From an uncultured Coriobacteriaceae bacterium (lineage in GTDB: Bacteria; Actinomycetota; Coriobacteriia; Coriobacteriales; Eggerthellaceae), in the NCBI GenBank assembly GCA_900552585.1, contig USAB01000062.1:1-10589 (forward strand): a stretch of DNA of 10,589 bases, written 5' to 3'. The stretch's first letter is position 1. Each line of letters begins with the position of its first letter. Below, in pieces: positions 6,774-10,589 of this stretch. The translations under genes and the position numbers were made by a program. Below the pieces are notes generated by a model, which saw only the letters and a program-made list of their open reading frames with translations, did no database searches and was not told the origin of the DNA.

Positions 6774-8099
6774 TTAATGCACCAACCTTTCGAATTGCGT
6801 CAGGAACGTGGGGAAGCTGACCGTCACGGCCTCGAAGTCCTTGATGGAAACGGGGGCATTTGCCGTCATGCCCAGCACGGCCCACGTCATGGCCAGGCGA
6901 TGGTCATGCAGCGAATCGAACTGCACACCGTCGGGGATGCGCAGGTCGGGCTGTCCTTCGATATAGAAGTCATCGCCTTCCGCCCAGGCGTTCACGCCGA
7001 TCTTGCCCAGCCCGTCGATCATGGCAGCCATGCGATCGGATTCCTTCACGCGCAGCTCCCCGGCATCGCGGAACACGGTGATACCGCGCGCCTTCGCCGC
7101 AACCAGCGCCAGCACGGGAATCTCGTCCACCAGGCCGGCGATCTTCGAACCGGGAACCTCCGTCCCGTTCAGCTTCGCGTTGTAGCTGATGGAGATCGTG
7201 CCGTAGCGCTCCTTGCCGGACATACCCGTGCCCTGCACGGAAATGTCGGCGCCCATATGCTCCAGCGTGCGCACGAACCCGATGCGCGCCGGGTTCAGGC
7301 TGACATCCTCGATCTGCACCTGCGAGCCGGGCTTCAACGCCGCAGCGCACGCCACGAATGCGGCGGAGGACGGATCGCCGGGGACCTTGACCTCGCAGGC
7401 ATGCAGGACGCTGGGGCCGGTCACGGATGCGGACCGCTCGGCGGCGACGGTTTCCACGCCGTATTCCGGCAGCATGAGTTCCGTATGGTTGCGCGAGGGC
7501 GCGGGCTCCACAACCGTGGTGGTGCCGTCCGCGAACAGGCCCGCCAGCAGGATGGCCGTCTTCAGCTGCGCAGAAGCCACGGGCGTGTGGTACGTGAGCG
7601 GCTTCAGGTTCGACGTGCCCATCTCCGTCAGCGGCAGCGTGTCGCGGTCTTCCGGCTGGAAGCGCACGCCCATCTTCATCAGCGGAAGCGTGACGCGGCG
7701 CATGGGACGTTTCACCAGGGACGCATCGCCCGTGAGCGTGACCTTGATGTCCCACGGCGCCAGAACGCCCATGAGCAGGCGGACCGTCGTGCCGGAGTTG
7801 CCGCAGTCGATGGGGCCGTCCGGCTGCTGCGGACCCTTCGCGCCCCAGCCCGTGATGCCGCCCTGAAGGCTGCCGTCCACGGCGCGCTCCAGGTTCACCT
7901 GTGCGCCCAGCGCCGTAACGGCCCCGATGGACGACCGCACATCGTCGGAATCCAGGACGCCCTCGACCCGGGACGTGCCCTCGGCCATGGCAGAGAACAG
8001 GATGGACCGATGCGAGATGCTCTTGTCGCCGGGAACCCGCGTGCTTCCATCAAGCGGGCCCGCCAGCGGGGAGATGACCGTATACTCATTCGTCGACAT
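6774..8099 (-). CDS. aroA: 3-phosphoshikimate 1-carboxyvinyltransferase (EPSP synthase)
   Basis: Sixth step of the shikimate pathway: shikimate-3-phosphate plus phosphoenolpyruvate gives EPSP, the chorismate precursor. It is cytosolic, and its 441 residues match the family. Landmarks are RVPGDKSISHRS (21-32), CGNSGTTVRLLMG (99-111), VKRPMRR (129-135), SAQLK (176-180), RNHTE (203-207), GLVDEIP (322-328, catalytic Asp325), RVKESDR (350-356) and DHRLAM (399-404). GDKS, SAQxK and RxHxE are motifs ascribed to class II EPSP synthases; the residue aligned to E. coli Gly96 is Gly103. ATG 8099 is chosen because AAAGGAG lies 7 nt upstream; a GTG at 8117 would add six residues but has no such site. The gene starts 14 bp inside tyrA, the other aromatic pathway gene. 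Confidence 0.97.
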   Translation of the reverse strand: MSTNEYTVISPLAGPLDGSTRVPGDKSISHRSILFSAMAEGTSRVEGVLDSDDVRSSIGAVTALGAQVNLERAVDGSLQGGITGWGAKGPQQPDGPIDCGNSGTTVRLLMGVLAPWDIKVTLTGDASLVKRPMRRVTLPLMKMGVRFQPEDRDTLPLTEMGTSNLKPLTYHTPVASAQLKTAILLAGLFADGTTTVVEPAPSRNHTELMLPEYGVETVAAERSASVTGPSVLHACEVKVPGDPSSAAFVACAAALKPGSQVQIEDVSLNPARIGFVRTLEHMGADISVQGTGMSGKERYGTISISYNAKLNGTEVPGSKIAGLVDEIPVLALVAAKARGITVFRDAGELRVKESDRMAAMIDGLGKIGVNAWAEGDDFYIEGQPDLRIPDGVQFDSLHDHRLAMTWAVLGMTANAPVSIKDFEAVTVSFPTFLTQFERLVH

Positions 8100-9315
8100 G
8101 TCGGTACTCCTTTGCACTCAGCGGTTCGATCGAGGTCGGATAGCCCCAATCGTCCAGCGATGCCTTCAGCTGCGCACGGTCCCCTTCGTCCGTCAGGACC
8201 AGGGACAGCACGGCGGTGCTGGAGGTGATGTGATCGATATCGATGGACTGGATGTTGCAGCCCAGCTCGCTTGCTGCGGAAACGATGCGCGCCACGGAAC
8301 CCGGCCGGTTCTCCATGTTGATGCGCGCCTCGTACATGCGCTCGGTGTCGGGAAGCCAGCGCGCCGGGACGGCCTTGCGCACTTCCGACGACTTCTCCAG
8401 CAGGCGGTGCAGCTTCGTGCGGTCCCCTTCGTCGCGCGATGCGCGCAGCGCCTCCTGGAACTGCCCGATGATTGCCTGGAAGCGGTCAAGATTCGTCAGG
8501 ATGGCGTCCGCATTGTCCGTCAGGATGCCGCTCCACAGCCCGGGCGATCCGGCCGCGATGCGCGTGGAATCCTTGAATCCGCCGGCAGCAAGCCGGAAGA
8601 TGCCGGTGTCGCCTTCGTCCTCCGCATGTTGGTACGCAAGCCTGACCAGCGACGATGCAACGATATGCGGCACATGGCTGACAACCGCGACGGCCTGGTC
8701 GTGGTCTTCGCGCGGCATGTTGATGACGCGGGCGCCGATGCCCGTCAGCATTTCGTGCATCTGGGGGTAATACGCCTCGGGTGTGCGGGAATCCGGGCAC
8801 AGTATCCAGTGCGCGCCGGCGAACAGCCGCGGGTTCGCGCCGTCGATGCCGTTCTTTTCGGATCCGGCCATGGGATGACCGGGGATGTAGCGCTCGGGAT
8901 ACAGCAGGTTGCGTTCCGCCATGTCCACGATGCGCGCCTTCGTGGACGCCGTATCCGTGACGATGTTCGGATAGCCCCAGGCGGCAAGCTTCTTAAGGTA
9001 GCCCTCCGCCGCATCGACGGGCACGGCGAGCATGACCAGGTCGCAGATATGGAATGCGGCCTCGCCCTGCGCCTCTCCCGCCCCATCGGGCAGGTTCCCC
9101 GTCATGACAAATTCGCGGAACGCGGGATCCTCCGGAGTGGAGCCTCCGCAAATCCAGCCCTCCCGCTTCGCCTTGTCCACGGAGTCCGCCGACACGTCCA
9201 CGCCAAACACGCGCGCGGAAGAGCGCGACGCCGTGAACGCTGCAGCGAACGAAGCGCCGATGAGCCCCAGCCCGATAACCGTGATGTTCTCTATTGTCTG
9301 ATTCATGGCACTCAT
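8086..9315 (-). CDS. tyrA: Prephenate dehydrogenase with C-terminal ACT domain
   Basis: Cytosolic enzyme that oxidatively decarboxylates prephenate to 4-hydroxyphenylpyruvate for tyrosine synthesis. The 409 residues show the nucleotide site GLGLIG (15-20), LAVPV (96-100), DTASTK (121-126), GHPMAGSEKNG (146-156, catalytic His147), SHVPH (213-217) and GGFKDSTRIA (245-254). An ACT domain (about 327-400, opening YEARINMENRPGSVARI) probably binds tyrosine for feedback control. The region between strand 2 and LAVPV (about 57-88) is roughly 20 residues longer than in the Bacillus enzyme. This is the first gene of the minus-strand operon. No clear Shine-Dalgarno precedes ATG 9315 or the in-frame ATG 9306, so the start is uncertain by three codons and a leaderless or coupled start is possible. 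aroA begins inside its 3' end. Confidence 0.95.
   Translation of the reverse strand: MSAMNQTIENITVIGLGLIGASFAAAFTASRSSARVFGVDVSADSVDKAKREGWICGGSTPEDPAFREFVMTGNLPDGAGEAQGEAAFHICDLVMLAVPVDAAEGYLKKLAAWGYPNIVTDTASTKARIVDMAERNLLYPERYIPGHPMAGSEKNGIDGANPRLFAGAHWILCPDSRTPEAYYPQMHEMLTGIGARVINMPREDHDQAVAVVSHVPHIVASSLVRLAYQHAEDEGDTGIFRLAAGGFKDSTRIAAGSPGLWSGILTDNADAILTNLDRFQAIIGQFQEALRASRDEGDRTKLHRLLEKSSEVRKAVPARWLPDTERMYEARINMENRPGSVARIVSAASELGCNIQSIDIDHITSSTAVLSLVLTDEGDRAQLKASLDDWGYPTSIEPLSAKEYRHVDE
8107..8113 (-). promoter_or_regulatory. Ribosome binding site of aroA
   Basis: AAAGGAG on the minus strand, inside the last codons of tyrA, 7 nt before ATG 8099. It decides in favour of that ATG over the in-frame GTG at 8117. 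Confidence 0.8.
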
Positions 9316-9398
9316 ACTAACACGCGCATAGGGGGTCTTTCGGTGTGGCCCGCCGCGACTCGCGATGATTTCACCGCGCCGAACTCAGCTATGCGGTA

Positions 9399-9412
9399 GT
9401 CTAGGCCGAGAC
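9399..9412. promoter_or_regulatory. Imperfect palindrome, candidate operator
   Basis: GTCTAGGCCGAGAC reads the same on both strands except for one mismatched pair (12 of 14 bases symmetric). It lies near the middle of the divergent spacer, 84 bp from the tyrA start and 81 bp from the plus-strand start, where one bound regulator could affect both. No regulator gene is in the window. A chance occurrence cannot be excluded. Confidence 0.3.
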
Positions 9413-9429
9413 AATACCTACGCGACCGG

Positions 9430-9460
9430 GCGCCGAGCCTACAGGAACGGGATTCGGCGC
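9430..9460 (+). other. Leader hairpin upstream of the trhP-like gene
   Basis: GCGCCGA (9430..9436) pairs with TCGGCGC (9454..9460); a G-U pair can extend the stem to 8 bp around a 15-nt loop. The hairpin ends 19 nt before the ribosome binding site on the plus strand. No T-run follows, so it is not an intrinsic terminator. It would be in the mRNA only if transcription starts upstream of about 9430. Confidence 0.35.
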
Positions 9461-9479
9461 GAGCGCGGATGGGGAAACG

Positions 9480-9485
9480 AAAGGA
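9480..9485 (+). promoter_or_regulatory. Ribosome binding site of the trhP-like gene
   Basis: AAAGGA lies 8 nt before ATG 9494. It supports this start over the out-of-frame ATG at 9469. Confidence 0.7.
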
Positions 9486-9493
9486 TTCGCGAT

Positions 9494-10589
9494 ATGGAGC
9501 TCTTGGCACCTGCCGGCGGCTGGGAACAACTGCGCGCGGCGCTGCATTTCGGCGCCGATGCCGTATACCTGGGAGGCGCCCGATTCGGCCTGCGCGTGCG
9601 GGCGGACAACTTCGGCGGCGGCGACCTGGGCAAAGCCGTGGATCTTGCGCATTCGTACGGCAAGAAGGCGTATGTGACGGCGAATGCGCTCGTGCATCCG
9701 GGCGAGCTGCCGGCGCTGAAGGAGCATCTGCACGCCATTGCGGACAGCGGCGCGGATGCGGCGCTGATCAGCGACCTGGGCGCACTCGCGCTTGCCCGCC
9801 GGGAGGTGCCGCAGCTTCCGTTGCATATCTCTACGCAGGCATCCGTCACGAATGCGGAGGCGGCACGCGTGTACGCCGATCTGGGCGCCACGCGCATCGT
9901 GCTGGCCCGCGAGCTGTCGCTTGAGGAGATAGCGGCGATTCGCCGCGGCCTGGATCCGCATATCCAGCTGGAGGTGTTCGTGCACGGATCCATGTGCATC
10001 GCGTATTCCGGCCGCTGCCTGATATCGAACTACCTGGCAGACCGCGACGCGAACCGCGGCAACTGCTCGCAACCCTGCCGTTGGAGCTATGCCCTGGAAG
10101 AGGAGCAGCGTCCCGGCGAATACCTGCCGCTGGAGGAGGTGCACGGCCGCTCGTTCGTGCTGAGCTCGGCGGACCTGATGATGCTGGACCATCTGGACGA
10201 CTTGAAGGCCGCAGGGGCGGACTCGCTGAAGATCGAGGGCCGCGTGAAAAGCGCCTACTACACGGCAACCGTCGTGAACGCCTACCGCCAGGTGCTCGAC
10301 GGCCGGCCGGCTGCAGAGATGCTGCCGGAACTGGATGCCGTCAGCCACCGCCCGTACCACACCGGGTTCTTCTACGGCGCTCCCCGGCAGGCGCCGCACG
10401 GCAAGGAATATTCGCAGACCTGCGATTTCATCGGCATCGTGGACGCATGCACAAAGAACGCGGACGGCACGTACCGCATACGCACCATGCTGCGCAACCG
10501 CTTCGCGGCCGGAGAGGCGCTGGAGGCGCTTGCCCCGGGTAAGCCGATCCGCTCTTTTGCGGCAGCGAATATTGAAGACGAGGACGGCT
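9494..10589 (+). CDS. trhP: Peptidase U32 family protein, TrhP (YegQ)-like tRNA hydroxylation factor, 3' end missing
   Basis: Open from ATG 9494 to the window edge (365 codons, no stop), so the gene is truncated only by the window. The N-terminus MELLAPAGGWEQLRAAL and GADAVYLGG (20-28) are typical of U32 proteins. FGLRVR (31-36), ARELSLEEIAAIR (138-150), VFVHGSMCIAYSGRC (161-175) and NRGNCSQPCRWSY (187-199) follow. EEEQRPGEYLP (202-212), DSLKIEGRVKSAYY and HRPYHTGF complete the match, which is closest to E. coli TrhP rather than RlhA. Cys168, Cys175, Cys191 and Cys195 form a cysteine cluster; related U32 proteins UbiU and UbiV bind [4Fe-4S] clusters through conserved cysteines. TrhP makes 5-hydroxyuridine at tRNA position 34. 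By comparison with E. coli TrhP (about 450 residues), some tens of C-terminal residues are missing. It is divergent from tyrA. Another U32 function, such as rRNA hydroxylation, is possible. Confidence 0.85.
   Translation, partial: MELLAPAGGWEQLRAALHFGADAVYLGGARFGLRVRADNFGGGDLGKAVDLAHSYGKKAYVTANALVHPGELPALKEHLHAIADSGADAALISDLGALALARREVPQLPLHISTQASVTNAEAARVYADLGATRIVLARELSLEEIAAIRRGLDPHIQLEVFVHGSMCIAYSGRCLISNYLADRDANRGNCSQPCRWSYALEEEQRPGEYLPLEEVHGRSFVLSSADLMMLDHLDDLKAAGADSLKIEGRVKSAYYTATVVNAYRQVLDGRPAAEMLPELDAVSHRPYHTGFFYGAPRQAPHGKEYSQTCDFIGIVDACTKNADGTYRIRTMLRNRFAAGEALEALAPGKPIRSFAAANIEDEDG

Larger units (their letters stand above)
9316..9493. promoter_or_regulatory. Divergent intergenic region between tyrA and the trhP-like gene
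   Basis: This 178-bp stretch separates two divergent genes, so it must hold the promoter of the tyrA-led operon and probably that of the plus-strand gene. I did not find a convincing -35/-10 pair on either strand; the region is GC-rich and only weak TATGCG-like hexamers occur. It does contain an imperfect 14-bp palindrome (9399..9412) and inverted GCGCCGA copies (9375..9383, 9430..9436 and 9454..9460). Confidence 0.6.

Noticed and set aside
6769..6885. N-terminal extension of 39 codons on cmk
   Set aside because: It overlaps the aroA 3' end. The conserved kinase N-terminus begins at ATG 6768.
6777..8228. Plus-strand open frame of 483 codons antisense to aroA
   Set aside because: Its residues are mostly Arg, His, Gly, Ala and Asp with no recognisable domain. 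The opposite strand encodes a complete AroA; long antisense frames are expected with high-GC codon bias.
8138..8982. Repeated string GGATAGCCCCA at about 8140 and 8970
   Set aside because: Both copies encode a Trp-Gly-Tyr-Pro tetrapeptide in tyrA (residues 113-116 and 390-393). This looks like chance plus codon bias, not a mobile or regulatory repeat.
7927..9399. Plus-strand open frame of 490 codons antisense to tyrA and the aroA start
   Set aside because: No domain or convincing ribosome binding site, and tyrA on the other strand has all its family motifs. It is a codon-bias shadow.
9316..9493. Sigma-70 type promoters for tyrA and the U32 gene
   Set aside because: Weak TATGCG or TAGACT hexamers occur, but none has a matching -35 at suitable spacing, so no exact promoter is called.
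9401..10399. Minus-strand open frame of 332 codons opposite the U32 gene
   Set aside because: It has no recognisable motif, whereas the plus-strand frame from 9494 matches TrhP throughout. That frame simply has no stop before the window edge.

Overview
This is a high-GC bacterial chromosomal window that is almost fully coding. The gene set and order (tyrA-aroA-cmk-plsC-ispH ... der-plsY-gpsA) recall a cluster known from Firmicutes. Together with the high-GC, GC-ending codons, this suggests an actinobacterium of the class Coriobacteriia (Eggerthellaceae or a relative). That assignment is an inference from gene order and composition, since no rRNA is present. No mobile element, CRISPR array, tRNA or rRNA was found.

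Layout. From about 9315 down to the left edge, ten complete genes and one partial gene lie on the minus strand. In transcription order they are tyrA (prephenate dehydrogenase), aroA (EPSP synthase), cmk (cytidylate kinase), plsC, ispH, der, plsY, gpsA, ogt, rpe, and the first 53 codons of a NifS/IscS-like cysteine desulfurase. Neighbours overlap by 4 to 14 bp or are separated by 1 to 5 bp, so they look like one long, translationally coupled operon. The only real gap is 70 bp between ispH and der, and it holds a 9-bp-stem hairpin. At the right end a divergent plus-strand gene starts at 9494 and runs off the window. It encodes a U32-family protein that closely resembles TrhP (YegQ), the tRNA U34 hydroxylation factor. 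The 178-bp divergent spacer (9316..9493) carries an imperfect palindrome and several copies of an invertible GCGCCGA element.

How the genes fit together. TyrA and AroA act around chorismate and prephenate. GpsA, PlsY and PlsC supply glycerol-3-phosphate, lysophosphatidate and phosphatidate. IspH finishes the MEP isoprenoid route, Cmk feeds CTP synthesis (needed for CDP-diacylglycerol), Der matures the 50S subunit, and Rpe belongs to the pentose phosphate pathway. Ogt repairs alkylated DNA, and the cysteine desulfurase supplies sulfur for Fe-S clusters or tRNA thiolation.

Most of this is ordinary housekeeping. The observation I find most interesting is metabolic. TrhP-type RNA hydroxylation is known in E. 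coli to depend on prephenate, and here the trhP-like gene shares its upstream region with tyrA, whose product consumes prephenate. I see no clear sign of a wholly new system.
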